Assembly: GCA_023548195.1 (NCBI GenBank)
Contig: JAJHZJ010000496.1
Coordinates: 3,120,001 to 3,184,000 of the forward strand
DNA length: 64,000 bases
Origin: Bettongia penicillata ogilbyi
Taxonomy: Eukaryota > Chordata > Mammalia > Diprotodontia > Potoroidae
Reading direction: 5' to 3'
Under the pieces are notes generated by a model. The model was given only the letters and a program-made list of their open reading frames with translations. It searched no databases and was not told the origin of the DNA. A program made the position numbers and the translations under genes. Of the stretch, positions 1-11,819 are shown one piece after another; the first letter of the stretch is position 1, and each line of letters begins with the position of its first letter.

Positions 1-618
1 AGGAAGGAATAACATGCACACTTAACTTGGTATGAAAACCTATCTTACCCTACAGAAAAGTAGGGGAGAAGGGGATAAGCAGAGTTGGGGGGATGATGGA
101 AGGGAGGGCAAATACTAAGAGGGAGCAATTAGAAGTAAACACCCTTGGGGAGGGACAAGGTCAAAAGAGAGAAGAAATGGGGGACAGGATACAATGGAGG
201 GAAATATTGTTAGTCTTACACAACATGACTATTATGGAAGTCATTTGCAAAACTACACATATATAGCCTATATTGAATTATTTGCCCTCTCAGTGGGGAT
301 GGGTAGGGAGGGAGGAAGGAAGAGAAGTTGAAACTCAAACTTTTAGGAACAAATGTTGAGAATTATTTTTGTGTACAACTGAGAAATAAGAAATACAGGT
401 AATAGAAATTTATCCTGCCCTATAGGACAACAGAGAAGATGAGGATAAGGGAAGGCAGGGGTGTTAAAAGGGAGGGCAGACTGGTGGAAGGGCAATCAGA
501 ATGCAAGGTGTTTTGGGGTGGGGGGAGGAAAAAGATGGGTAGAAAATTTAGAACTCAAAATTTTGTGGAAATGAATGTTGAAAACTTAAAATTAAAAAAT
601 AAAATTAAAAAAAAAAGT
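1..618 (+). mobile_element. L1-family (L1/HAL1-type) 3' UTR, cut by window edge
   Basis: G-rich, purine-biased text with the phrases typical of marsupial L1/HAL1 3' UTRs: repeated 'gggatgatggaagggagggc', 'acaacatgactattatggaa', and two successive 'gggaaaag-gggat' blocks. It ends in an A-rich tail (about 590-617). The element is on the plus strand and its body lies left of the window. The short open frame at 439-633 lies wholly inside this UTR and runs into the poly-A tail, so it is not a gene. Family assignment is from memory of the consensus. Confidence 0.7.
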
Positions 619-639
619 ATTGTGTCCAGTTGAAGTTTT

Positions 640-1389
640 CTTACTTCATTACCTCTTACTTCAGGGTTGAGATTGCCTAAATCCCCAGGTACTTACTTTT
701 TGATCCTGGGTGAGAGCCAACTAGAGAACCTTACCAAAAATTTAGTCTAAGGTGAATCCTGGCCAATTGTGTTCAATTTCAGCTTGGGCAGGGAAGGAGT
801 GAGGTGGGCTGGATGTAGATCCTTTCTCTAGATTTCCTGGAGGCTGGCTTGAGGTATTCTCTCTTTGTCCACGAGTGACACAATCAAAGTCATGTCCCCA
901 GTCCCTCATTAGAATAGGCCCACCTTTCATTGCAATATTCATTCTTCTCATTAATTGCTAGCCAATTAGGGTTGATTGCTGCCTATCAGGAACAGCCACT
1001 CTTCTAAGGGCATATAAAGGATAAGAAACCAGCATGATCTGTCTTTGGTTTAAGAGAGCTGGCCAAATGACCATGCTTTTATTAATTACTTGCTAGCATA
1101 ATTAATGAAATTATTGCCTAGAAACTATGTCTCTTGAACTTTTATACATCATAATATTATTAAGGAATTTGATGATAGGAAGAGAAGAGTTATTCCCAAG
1201 ACAAGGGAAAGGTATGAGAGGTAGACTCAACTGGTAACCTCTTGGTGTAGGGAGAAAGTGAGGATGGCCTCCAGTATGTCGGGTAAAACCTCTGCAGCAA
1301 CCTTATAGGAAGACATAGACAATATGGGGCTGCGATCCACATGATTGAAGGGACTTCCGAGGCAATGAGATCACCAATTCCTTTGAATA
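640..1389. other. No recognised repeat or gene; AT-rich homeodomain-motif cluster at 940-1,160
   Basis: No transposon text recognised. The interval 940-1,160 holds several TAATTA/ATTAAT motifs (around 953-960, 1,080-1,090 and 1,100-1,115) in otherwise ordinary sequence. This is the look of many conserved noncoding elements, but conservation cannot be judged here. Confidence 0.3.
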
Positions 1390-1505
1390 TCTGAGTCCAT
1401 CCCTCAGTAGGATGTAAGTTCCTTGAGGGTAGAGTTGTTTTTTCATTTTCATTTTTGCATCCTTATCATGCAGTATCATGCCTTGCATATAATAAACACA
1501 GTGTT
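1390..1505 (+). mobile_element. L2 LINE 3' end
   Basis: Reads as the L2 tail: 'gtaagttccttgagggtaga', then the 'tttttgcatcc' segment, then 'catataataaacacagtg'. Compare the usual L2 'cttgagggcagggact ... gcacatagtaggcactcaataaa'. It is short and 5'-truncated. Confidence 0.6.
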
Positions 1506-2610
1506 GGTTGCATTGCATCATATTTGTGCTCTGAGCCACACTATTACAAAGTCAAGAGCCAATATGTAAGTCAGATGACAGCTGCCAAGAGGAAAAACTG
1601 TCAGGCCGGATGAGTAATGGCACCAGACCAAGGGGAAAATGGAATGATTAGCATGAAACAGACAGCAAGAGGCCTCAAACAAGAGGCATTGACACTTGTC
1701 TACACCTTCAGTTTCAGGTGAATGTGTTTTCTTCTCATTTTGCTTAGGAAAGCCAAGAGGGGAGGGCTCCGAGTAACAGCCCTGCACACAAGTCTCCCAC
1801 GTCTCAGGCTCAGCATCACTTAGGATGCTGATGGTGTAGTCACATGCTTAGTCCTTTTGGAAATTGACAGTCTTAACTCAGAACAGGGGGACTTGGAGAC
1901 CAGTAAGTTAAAAAAAAAAAAGAAGTGAATCCAATTCTAAACCCATTCAACTATCATTTTTACCAGTTATGGAAACTAACCGCTCTATAAAAAAATTTTT
2001 GTTTTGTTTTGTTTTGACTCTTCTAGCTCAGGCAATAAATGGTTTATTTAGTTTATTTGCTGAATTGAACTTCAATTTCTCTCAGGGCAATTTCCTGTAG
2101 CATAGATTTTTTTTTTGCACTAAAAAAATTTAAGCTGTCAACAATTTTTAGGGAGGAAGTCTTATGGGACCCTTCATCTATATTGATACAGAGATGAGAG
2201 ATGCTTCCCCATTGCACTAATAATATGAGACTCGAGTTTCCATGACTGCTTTGCAGCCTTCTAGGAGAAAGAAAGGCTAGCCTGGTGGAGAACTGGAGAG
2301 CCTGGAGATGGCTGTCCATGTTTCATCTTGGGACTGTGGGGCATTTCACAACCCCCAGTTCTTCCCGCAAAGGACTGTAACATTCTGCTCCTGAGGTTGA
2401 TAAGGATCAACGCTGCTGCGTTGATGAGGAAAATTGGCGAGCCAATTCAAGCACCTCCTCAGATATTATCCTCCCATTCCTCCGATTCAGAGAAAAAAAT
2501 CACCTCCTAAATAGTTAAGTACTCTGAGGGCTACCTCTTCCTCCTTCCCCACCCCGCAGAAGGGAAGGAGTTTAAGCATAAAAAACCACTTCATGTTCCT
2601 ATGGTCAGAA
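1506..2610. other. Unassigned stretch with a (TTTTG)n patch
   Basis: I see no gene. Around 1,995-2,016 there is a short TTTTG tandem run, and A/T homopolymers occur near 1,910 and 2,108. The open frames here are short and have no recognisable domain. Confidence 0.3.
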
Positions 2611-2611
2611 G

Positions 2612-2815
2612 TGGCTGGCACTAGACTTAGAGTTAGGAAGACCTGAATTCCAATTCAGCCCTAGATGTTTACTAACTTTGTGACCTTGGGTAAGGCATTC
2701 CCAATTTTTCTTATCTATAAAATGGGAGTAATTATAGCATCTACTTTACAAAGTTACTGTGAGTATCACATAAGATGATGCACACAAAGCTGTTTGCAAA
2801 CCTTAAAGTAGCCCA
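2612..2815 (+). mobile_element. MIR-type CORE-SINE
   Basis: Plus-strand MIR order is visible: 'ttagagttaggaagacctga', 'tttgtgaccttgggtaaggc', 'cttatctataaaatgggagt', then 'tttgcaaaccttaaag' at the 3' end. About 200 bp, so close to full length. Confidence 0.75.
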
Positions 2816-3054
2816 TATTCTGTGCATGCAGCTGAAATATTTCTTCCTTGTTATCATCTGCCTCTTATTATATAGTTTATTCCTCCTTTTAATAAAGATA
2901 AATAGCAGATAAACTATGTCTTGTGCTTAATATTAATTGTACCTATTGAGATTTGGGGGAATGGGCAGTCTGGGAAATAGAAAAGACACATTATGCTTCT
3001 AGGGCAAGGCACAAGAAAATAGCAGATTGACACTGAAGACCAAGTGTAAACAGA

Positions 3055-4043
3055 GAAATCAACTATTTCACCTGGTGATCTCATTGGCTCCCATGGATTT
3101 AATTACCATCTCTATGCTAATAATTCTCAAATTTACCTATCCTGGTCCAGTCCCTCTGCTGACCTCCAATTTCATGTCTCCAATTGCTTTTCAGACATTT
3201 CAAGTTGAATAGACATCTTAAAATTACCGTGGCCAAAATGGAGCTCACCATCTTTCCACCTAAAGTCTTCCCCACCCTAACTTCCCTATTACCAAAGAGG
3301 GCAACATCATCTTCCCAGTCCCCCAAACTCACAACCTAGGTGTTCTCTTTGACTCTTAACTATGTCCCTCCTCCCCCATAGTCAGTCTGTCGCCAAGATC
3401 TGCTGATTTCACCTTTGCAGTATGTCTCAAATGTGTCCCCTTCTCTCTTCTGGCACTGCTACCACTTCAGTGAACATCCTCAATAGCTGCTGGTGGGTCT
3501 GCCTACCTTGACCTTCTCCACTCTCTAATTCATCCTTCATTCGGACACTAAAGTGATTTTTTCCTAAAGTGCAGGTCCAACCATATCACTTTCCTACTCA
3601 ATTAACTCCAGTATCTCTGCCCCCTGTTTGGCATTCAAAACCTTTCATAACCTGGCCCATCCTACCTTCCAGTTCTCCTAAACCTTACTCCCCAACACTG
3701 GATCTTTGATCCAGTGACACTGGCCTCCTGGAGGTTCCATCTGTCCCCTCTGGACATTCTCTGGCTGTCCTGTGTGCTTGTAATTATTTCCTTTCCCCCC
3801 TTTGGTTTCTTGTTTCCTTTACATCTCAACAAGGAAGGCTTGCCCAACCCTTCTCATTCTAGTGCTCTCCTTTTAATTATTTATTTTTATCCTACATAGA
3901 GCTTATTTGTTCATCATTATTTGCTTGTTATCTCCCCCATTAAACTGGCAACTCTTTGAAGGCAAATCCTCTTTTGTATCTCCAGTACTTAGCCCAGTAC
4001 CTGGCACACAGTAGGTGACTCATAAGTATTTATTGATTGACTG
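3055..4043 (+). mobile_element. L2 LINE, last ~1 kb including 3' terminus
   Basis: Nearly continuous L2 text from the end of ORF2 through the 3' UTR. Landmarks are 'ctcccatggatttaattacc', 'ccaagatctgctgatttcac', 'cagtgacactggcctcctgg', 'ctggcacacagtaggtgact' and the end 'tatttattgattgac'. This is one of the longest L2 copies here. The reverse-transcriptase frame is destroyed by stops, so it is inactive. Confidence 0.85.
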
Positions 4044-4519
4044 GGAAGTTAACAACCTGACATCAATAGAAATTCCCTAGAATGGTTGAAAATAAAAGTC
4101 TGTGGACCAGAGTAAGCCAACATTCCATGCACTCTGAATGAATCCTTTTGGGGAAACTGAGTAAACACTCAGGCCTCCTATATGTACATTCTGCCCCTTT
4201 CCCTAACAATTTCCTCATTGGTGAGGATTTGATAGGATGAGTGGCTCCACTCTGCTCTCTCACCTTCCTTCTCCTCACCAGTACATATATACCAATGTTC
4301 ACATTTCTTTACCCGTATACAAACTTGCAGGAACCCAGAATAGAATCAAAGTTCATCTTTCTGCAAGGTAGGAGATGGCTTTGTTCTGTATACTTCTAGC
4401 CAGCCATCCAAATGTAATCTTAACCCTCTACCAGGCTTCCCAACAGGTGTTCTCCTTCTAATTGTAATTGGCTTCTACTTGGTCCTGGTCCTGATCCAGC
4501 TAAGTTCTCCAGAAGTGTG

Positions 4520-4685
4520 ATGGAGGGTAAAGATCTTAGGACTGGAGCCAGAAGAGCCAGGTTCAAATTCTGTCCTTGGCCCAAGTGCGATGTCAGGCAA
4601 GTGATTTAACACCTATGAGCCTCCACTTTCATATACGCAAAATCAAGGAATTGTACAACGCATTGTTGTATGGGATTATTAAACC
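4520..4685 (+). mobile_element. MIR-type SINE
   Basis: 'ggactggagccagaagagcc', 'ggttcaaattctg' (B-box-like), then 'caggcaagtgatttaacacc' and a degraded 'aaaatcaaggaattg'. Plus orientation, diverged. Confidence 0.65.
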
Positions 4686-4714
4686 ACTGTCAGTGGGTAA
4701 TATTTGAAAAAAAA

Positions 4715-4853
4715 AATAATACAGAAAAGTGTCACAAGACCAGAAAAGAGCAAGTGTTCCACCTTTCAAAAAAGAAAAGAGGCTAAAAGTATAGAAACTA
4801 TATACCAAGGATCTTGTTTTCAGTTTCTGGCAAAGTTCTAGAACACATTATTA
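4715..4853 (+). mobile_element. L3/CR1-family LINE, reverse-transcriptase segment (5' part)
   Basis: Matches the CR1/L3 ORF2 stretch encoding the motif around NYRPI-SL-S-PGKILE-II: 'agagcaagtgttccaccttt', 'aaactatataccaaggatct', 'ggcaaagttctagaacacat'. The frame is decayed. The element is interrupted at 4,854 by an L1 and resumes at 5,274. Confidence 0.65.
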
Positions 4854-5273
4854 TTAGTTTTAATTTTTAATTTATTTGTTTGTTTTTAGTTTTCAACATT
4901 CACTTCAATAAGATTCTGAGTTTTAAGTTTTCTCCCCCTCCCTCCATTCCTTCTTCCCCAAGACAGTGTGTAATCTGATATAGGCTATATATGTACAATC
5001 ATAGTAAACATATTTTCATAATAGTCATGCTGTAAAGAAAAAATAGAGCCTAAAGGAAAAAACCATGAGAAAGAAGAAACCAAAAAGAAAGAGAGAGATA
5101 GAGAGAGAAGAGAGAGAAAATAGTAAACTTTCATCTGCATTCAGACTCCATAGTTCTTTCTCTGGATGTGGACAGCATTTTCTATCATCAGTCTTTTGAA
5201 AGTCTTATATCCTTGCATTGCTGAAAAGAGTTACTCAAGTCTATCAAAGTCGGTCATCACACAATGTTGCTGA
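4854..5273 (-). mobile_element. 5'-truncated L1 3' end nested in L3
   Basis: On the minus strand this is the marsupial L1 3' UTR. Plus-strand landmarks are the T-rich start, 'gttttcaacattcacttcaa', 'ctgatataggctatatatgt', 'tcatctgcattcagactcca' and 'gaaaagagttactcaagtct'. It is flanked by AGAACACATTATTA (ending about 4,853) and AGAACATATTACTC (from 5,274), which look like a diverged target-site duplication. Confidence 0.75.
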
Positions 5274-5395
5274 AGAACATATTACTCAAAGGAGGGTTCA
5301 TGAGGTTTTAGAAAGGGAAACAGTGAAGACTAAGAGCTAGAATGCTTCATCCATTTTTTTTTAATCTGAAAATGAGAAATAAAACTGTTATGAGA
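5274..5395 (+). mobile_element. L3/CR1 LINE, continuation after the nested L1
   Basis: Resumes L3 reverse-transcriptase text: 'aggagggttcatgaggtttt', 'agaaagggaaacagtgaaga', 'agctagaatgcttcatcca'. Together with 4,715-4,853 it reads as one element once the L1 is ignored. Sequence beyond about 5,390 is too decayed to follow. Confidence 0.6.
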
Positions 5396-5631
5396 GTAGG
5401 CAAATTCCAATATCTATTTAGATATAGATCAACAGGAAAAGAAATGAAAGGAAATTGTCAATAAAGAGACTATCTGAAGAGAAGTAAGCTATAAACAAGG
5501 AGCTCAGGGGGAAAAAAAATCACAAAACTGACATGGACCAGAGAAACAGTAGAGATGTGGAACCTCCATGATCTACGTATCTGTTGAAGCTCTTTCTCTT
5601 CCACTACAGAGCTTTGGACAAACTCTTTTTT

Positions 5632-6418
5632 TAACAATTAATTCATTTTTAGTTTTCAGCATTTACTTTCATAAGATTTTAATTTTTAAATTATCTCCCC
5701 CCCCTCCCCAAGATGCTGGCAAGCTGATATAGGCTCTACTTATACATTCATAATAAATATATTTTCATATTAGTCATGATGTAAAGAAGAATTAGAACTA
5801 ATGGGAGGAACCACAAGAAAGAAGAAACAAAAGAGCAAATCGTATGCTTCCATCTGCATTCAGACTCCAAATTTCTTTCTTTTGATGTGGAGAGTATTTT
5901 CTATCATAAATCTTTTGGAATTGTATTAGATCCTTGCATTGCTGAGAGGAGCTAAGTGTATCTAAGTCAGTCATAGCACATGTGGTTGTTACTGTGTACA
6001 ATGTTCTCCTGGTTCTGCTCATTTCACTCAGAATCAGTTCATGTAAGTCTTGCCAGGTTTTTCTGAAGTCCTCCTGCTCATCATTTCTTATAGCACAGTA
6101 GTATTCCATCACATTCTTATACCACAACTTGTTCGACCATTCCCCAATTGATAGGCATCTCTTTAATTTCCAGTTCTTTGCCATCACAAAAAAAACAACT
6201 TATATAAATATTTTCGTACATGTGGGTCCTTTTCCCATTTTTATGATCTCTTTGGGAAACAGATGTAGAAGTGGTATTGCTGGGTCAAAGGGTATGTGCA
6301 TATTTATAGCCCTTTGGATGTACTTCTAAATTGCTCTCCAGAATGGTTGGATCAGTTCACAATTCCATCAACAATGCATTAGTATTTCAGTTTTCCCCAC
6401 ATCTTCCAGGGGATAAAT
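5632..6418 (-). mobile_element. L1 LINE 3' portion (ORF2 end plus 3' UTR)
   Basis: Minus-strand L1. Its 3' terminus is the T-rich edge near 5,632 on the plus strand. The ORF2 end is at 5,798-6,187, and the upstream part shows 'cagaatggttggatcagttc' and 'caacaatgcattagtatttc'. It is truncated at its 5' side near 6,418. Confidence 0.85.
5798..6187 (-). pseudogene. L1 ORF2 C-terminal relic
   Basis: This 129-codon open frame contains the L1 ORF2p C-terminal signature in the order SIGEWSNKLWY, MEYYCAIRNDEQEDF, W-DLHELILSEMS, then RRTLYTVTT. Mammalian L1 ORF2 proteins have the same layout (EW--K-WY--TMEYY-AI--dE followed by LSE). The last ~45 residues are 3' UTR read-through. It has no endonuclease or reverse-transcriptase domain, so it is a fossil of a 5'-truncated insertion and not a host gene. 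The starting ATG is incidental. Confidence 0.85.
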
Positions 6419-7216
<798 letters not shown>

Positions 7217-7524
7217 TGGCACCCATGAAAATAGCAGTAACTATTGACTCATGGTTCTTCTTCCCTCTTTAGGAGAATAATTTAAGCAAAGATTATGGCT
7301 ATGCTTGAAAAGGTATAGAAAGAGAAGAGGCAGATTTAGACAATGTTCTATAGCCAACTACATTTTGAGTGGCATACAGTTGAAGTGTGCTCTCAATAAT
7401 CTTTTAATTCAGTGTTTAATTTTCTCTTTTAGTGGAATGGTATCCTCTAGTAGCTGAGAAAAGAAAATCACAAGTATGAATTACTTCTACTTTTTGAGAC
7501 TAAATTATTATATTACAAGTGTCA
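7217..7524. other. Unassigned stretch
   Basis: No gene, recognised repeat or regulatory signal seen. Confidence 0.3.
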
Positions 7525-7957
7525 GTCTTTATTAAGCACCTACTAAGTGTCAGGCACTGTGCTAAGTTCTGAGAATTCAAAGAAAGGCAAAAAACAGAGT
7601 CCAACCCCCAAAAGCTCATAATGTCATAATGGAGACAATATGCAAAGAACTCTGTACGCTAAGATAGATAGAGGATAAGTTGGGGGTAGCGTCAGAGGGA
7701 AGGCAAAAAGATTAAGGACTGGGAGATGCTTCTTACAGGGCGGGGGGACTCTAAAGCTAAAAGGAAGCCCAAAGAAACTAAAAGGTAGAAATAAAGAGGG
7801 AGCACACTCCAGCCATGGAAGACAGCTGGTGGAAACACTCAAAGAGTCAGGAGATTGTGCGTCACATTCCAGGATCAGCAAGGAGGCCAGTGCCATTGAG
7901 CTGCAAAGTATATGGACGAGAGTAAAGGTATAAGAAAATTGGAAAGATAGGGAGGGA
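7525..7957 (-). mobile_element. L2 LINE 3' end
   Basis: Antisense L2: 'attaagcacctactaagtgt', 'caggcactgtgctaagttct', 'gtcagagggaaggcaaaaag', 'gcacactccagccatggaag', 'caaggaggccagtgccattg'. It stops abruptly where a SINE begins at about 7,958. Confidence 0.8.
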
Positions 7958-8178
7958 CCTAGTTCATAGAGTGCCAGGCCTGGAGACAGGAAGACTCATC
8001 TTTCCAAGTTCAAATCTGGCCTCACACACTTACTGTCTGGGTGATACTAGGCAAATTATCTAACCCTGTTTGCCTCAGTTTTCTCATCTGCAAAATTAGC
8101 TGGAGAAGGAAATGGCAAACTACTCCCAGTATATTTGCCAAGAAAATTCCAAATCGGATCATGAAGAGTTACAGTCCA
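7958..8178 (+). mobile_element. Marsupial tRNA-derived SINE with RTE-type tail
   Basis: Head 'catagagtgccaggcctgga', B-box-like 'aagttcaaatctggcctcac', core 'ctaaccctgtttgcctcagt', and RTE/BovB-like tail 'ctggagaaggaaatggcaaa' then 'tttgccaagaaaattcc'. It is inserted at the edge of the L2. Confidence 0.85.
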
Positions 8179-8334
8179 AAGATAGTGTTAGCTACAGTTC
8201 TAACAGTATGTATCAATTATCCTTTGTGTGTATGTAGGGGTGGCTTTGTGAGTGCAATCAATTAATCTGTCAGAGTACTAAGAGGCAGAGATACAAGTAC
8301 AAGGGATGAAACAATCTACTCAAAATGAGCTCAC

Positions 8335-8492
8335 TGGATTTCTAGGTAGAGGACTTGGATTTGAATCATAGCTCTGCTAATCACTACTGAGAGCAAGTCA
8401 TTTAACATCTCTGTGCCTTGGTTTACACATCTGTAAAATGAAGGGGTTGGATCATATGAACTCTGAACTCCCTCAGTTCATTATCCTATGAC
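8335..8492 (+). mobile_element. CORE-SINE (MIR/THER type)
   Basis: 'ggacttggatttgaatcata', 'gagcaagtcatttaacatct', 'acacatctgtaaaatgaagg', 'ggttggatcatatgaactct', ending 'cattatcctatgac'. The GGGGTTGGAT...CTATGA ending is that of the therian CORE-SINE with an L2/CR1-like 3' end. Confidence 0.7.
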
Positions 8493-9115
8493 TTATGTGT
8501 AATAGAAATATATGTGTGTATAAATGTAAATATGTTCATCAATAACAGGTTGATCACTGAACAAATTAGGTCATTTTCAAATGCTGATTCCAGCAAAGAT
8601 CATTTCAGAGGAGGTTAGCTCTCCAGAACTGGGTAAGACAAGGAGCACTGCATGCTTTCTTGGCACCTCCTGGCCCTACAGGGAATGGATGAGACCCTTG
8701 AACTCCTGGGAACCCAGACTCCTGATTTCAAGCTCAACATGCTCTGCAATGTGGTGCAATATGCAAACTGCAAGGGCTGTTTAAAAACAAAACTAACCTA
8801 GTCACCATCTGCACCTGCAGGTTATTCTCTTGTAAAATATTTTTTTTTAAAGATGTCTGGTATAAAGCACAACAACTCCAAATATCTTTGAAGTGTGAAG
8901 GAGTTAGCATTCACTGACATGTCTGATATTTTTTTCATTTCTCATTTATTTTGGACCTCTTGTTTTCAAAAAAAAATAAAAACAGAAAACTTCAACTGAA
9001 GTCTGGGTAATTCTTGGTTCATTTTTTTATGAGTACAGAAAATATTTTTTCTTCCAACAGCCCAATCTTGTCTTTCCTACATTTTTAATTCATTTGGTAT
9101 CTGTTATATGGCAAG
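8493..9115. other. Unassigned stretch
   Basis: No transposon text or coding signal that I trust. A 67-codon frame at 8,581-8,784 has no recognisable domain. Confidence 0.25.
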
Positions 9116-9119
9116 TCAT

Positions 9120-9345
9120 CATGGCTTGGTGGATAAAGCAATGGCTGTAGAGTTGGAAAATCCACATTCGAAGCCCACCTTGGACACATAATGGCTATGT
9201 GACCCTAGGGGTGTCACTGAAACCTTTCAATGCCTCAGCAAACTCTCAAAGCCAATGTCACACCAAGCAAGTGCTGCTCTGTGTTCATAGAGGCAGCTTC
9301 CTCATGAGGAGGAGGATCCCCGACCCCAAAAAAGGAAAACCTGGC
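9120..9345 (+). mobile_element. Marsupial tRNA-derived SINE (CORE variant)
   Basis: 'atggcttggtggataaagca', 'gtagagttggaaaatccaca', 'gctatgtgaccctaggggtg', 'caatgcctcagcaaactctc', then 'agaggcagcttcctcatgag'. It belongs to the variant whose 3' half carries 'gcaactctc ... tttcctca' in place of the RTE tail. Confidence 0.65.
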
Positions 9346-9589
9346 CCCTAGAAGGCATTTAACAAATTTTTCTTGATTGAACAACTGTAATCTCCAGAAC
9401 ATACCACTCACGCGCCCTAAGGTAAAACACCATGACTGTTACCCATCTGTACTATGTAGAGAGATTTCCCAAGAGAGCGCTATGGAGCTACAGGCAAACT
9501 GAAACCCTTTTCGATTTCTTTGTAAAACACTAGATGTCAGCTGTTTTGCAAAGAATATGATGTTATGGAGGGGGAAAAAGCCCCAGATA

Positions 9590-9810
9590 CAAACCATTGC
9601 ATTTGGAGGTAGAAGACCCGGGTTTGATTTGCTGTAATATACTAGCTGTATGGGAATATCCTGGGAATGAATCTGAACCTCTGAATCTCAATATCCTAGC
9701 CTGTAAAATAAGGGGAAAAAATATTCGTGCTACCTGAGAAGGTTGGAAAAAAGATAAAATGGATGTATGCAAAATATTTTGTGACTCTAAAGAGTTACTA
9801 TAGCTATAAT
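9590..9810 (+). mobile_element. MIR-type SINE
   Basis: 'gaggtagaagacccgggttt', 'tactagctgtatgggaatat', 'agcctgtaaaataaggggaa', with the tail 'tatttt-gtgactctaaagag'. Diverged, plus orientation. Confidence 0.6.
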
Positions 9811-9889
9811 TAACTATGAATCATTATTATTAAATTAATGCTCCTTTGTGAAGAAAATATAGAAAATAAATTATGATAAATGATTCAAT

Positions 9890-10000
9890 TACAAACTCCA
9901 TAAGGGAAGGGACAAAATCTTAAACTTTTTGATACCGTCCCAAGCTGAGCACAATCCCTTCCACAAAGTAGACTGGACATGTATACTTGAATTATCTTGT
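9890..10000 (+). mobile_element. L2 LINE 3' end fragment
   Basis: 'acaaactccataagggaagg' followed by 'ctgagcacaatcccttccac' and 'aaagtagactggacatg'. This is a diverged version of the L2 tail. Confidence 0.45.
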
Positions 10001-10039
10001 TGATAAACAAATTTAATGGCATGATAAAAGTAAAAATGG

Positions 10040-10250
10040 TACTGTATTGAGAAACAGGAGTCCTGGTTTCCAGTCTGGGTTCTTACTGCCTCTCAGATGT
10101 ATAACTTTGGGCAAATAATTTAACCTTTCTGAGCTCTAGCCCAAGGTATTCATACACCACAGGACTTGGAATCAGGAAGATTTAAGTTCAAATCTTGCCT
10201 CAGACACTTACTAGTTGTGTGATTTCTAGGCAAGCCACTTAACCTCAGGC
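10040..10250 (+). mobile_element. Two adjacent SINE fragments (MIR, then tRNA-SINE)
   Basis: 10,040-10,145 is MIR-like ('cttgggcaaataatttaacc ... tctgagctct'). 10,150-10,250 is a tRNA-SINE fragment ('aggacttggaatcaggaaga', 'cttgcctcagacacttacta'). It is truncated where the L3 begins. Confidence 0.6.
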
Positions 10251-10254
10251 ATCC

Positions 10255-10860
10255 CCCCTCCAATATCCACTGCAAGATGTTCATTCTGCCCAAAGGCTTC
10301 CAATGGGGGATGGAGGGAACGATATGGGACATTGCCACCACCCGCAGCAGCCCATTCTCTTTTAAGATAACTCTCATTATTAAGAAACTTTTCCTAACAT
10401 TAAGCTTAGCTTTATCTTTTCCCAACCTCCATCCATTGCTCCTGGCTCTATCCTGTGGGGTCAAACAGAAAAAGCCTAGTCTCTCTTCCATAAATCAGCC
10501 TTGCAAGTAGTTCATGCCAGTGATCACATCCTCCTGAAGCCTTCTCTCCTCCAGGCCAGCTATCACCAGCTTCTTCATTCAATCTTAGTAAGGTATGAGA
10601 TTCAGGCTGCTCACAGTCATGGCAGCCCTCCTTGGGATTTACTACAGCCTGTCAATATCTTTTTTAAACTATGGTGCCCAGAACTAAACTCAATATTCAT
10701 GCTATGGTCTAACAAGGATAGAGTGCAGTGGGACTAGAGCCTCATTACCCTGGAAGTTATGCTTCTTTGAGGGTAGCCTGAGACCATGTTAACCTTTTGA
10801 GTTGCTATATAACACTGAGGTATCACAGAACTACAGAATTTTAAGAAGTCAATGAGGCCT
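10255..10860 (-). mobile_element. L3/CR1-family LINE 3' region
   Basis: Antisense CR1/L3 text over about 600 bp: 'ccatccattgctcctggctc', 'ttctctcctccaggccagct', 'aaactatggtgcccagaact', 'ggatagagtgcagtgggact'. The matching CR1 sense-strand motif is 'cagttctgggcaccac'. Its 3' end points towards low coordinates. Confidence 0.8.
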
Positions 10861-10959
10861 CATAGGCCCCTGAGTGCAACATGTATCTGAAAGGAACCTT
10901 CACTATTAGAGAACCAACAGATCATCTGGCCTTTTCTTGAAGAACTATCTCCAAGGATG

Positions 10960-11182
10960 GGTAGACAGACAAAGAGACATACAGATAGACAGGTAATAGA
11001 CAGACATAGATAGATAGATGGATGAATGGGTAGATGGATGGATGAATAGATGATAGATAATAAACAAATAGACAGATAGAATGATGATGGATGGATAGAT
11101 AATATATGGAAAGAGATGATAAAGACAGAAGTAGGTAAGTAGATAGAAGCAGAGAGGTGGATAAATAGAGACAGAGAAAGGC

Positions 11183-11253
<71 letters not shown>

Positions 11254-11362
11254 GGGTTGACACATAAATGATGGATGGACAAATAGATTTTAAATAACAG
11301 AAGGATAGATAGAAAGATAGATGGATAGATGGATTGATGGATGGATGAAAGATGGACACCTA
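10960..11362. repeat. (GATA)n/(GATG)n tetranucleotide array
   Basis: The pure ATAG/GATA core lies at about 11,187-11,250, flanked by mixed GATA, GATG and GACA units across about 400 bp. It generates overlapping Tyr/Leu/Ser/Ile-rich open frames on the minus strand that are not genes. Confidence 0.97.
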
Positions 11363-11377
11363 GATTACAGATAGATA

Positions 11378-11505
11378 ATTTGTTCAGTCATTACTATGTG
11401 CCAGGCACTGTGCCAAGCACCAGGAATACAAAAAGAAAAAGAAACAAGACAGTAGCAACTGTTCAGTAGCTTACATTCTAATAGGGGAAGCTAAAACATA
11501 GAGGA
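11378..11505 (-). mobile_element. L2 LINE 3' terminus
   Basis: 'tcattactatgtgccaggca', 'ctgtgccaagcaccaggaat', 'cttacattctaataggggaa': antisense L2 3' end. It probably belongs to the same copy as 11,820-12,520. Confidence 0.75.
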
Positions 11506-11819
11506 GAATAGGCTGGGCCTCCTCATGATCTGGAGGTACCAGACAAGGGTTCACTAATCACTGAGCCAACCTCTGGCCAGAGTCATCCCCAGGCAGCTGG
11601 TATGAAGATAGAAGGAAGCTACTACCTATCCAAGTGTGGTATAATTAAAAATTTCGTTTTCTACATGATACTATGAATTGTGTTGCTATTTTAAATACTT
11701 CAAACTCCAAGAACAATCTCCACTAACTTAAGTGTCCAGGGATCTCTGGGATTCCACAGGTCTCACATGGAACAAAAATCTTGGTGTGCACTATTTCTTC
11801 CAGATACAAAGACAGAAGA

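Noticed and set aside
10860..11359. Three overlapping Tyr/Leu/Ser-rich frames of 106-145 codons
   Set aside because: Produced by the GATA/GATG tetranucleotide array.
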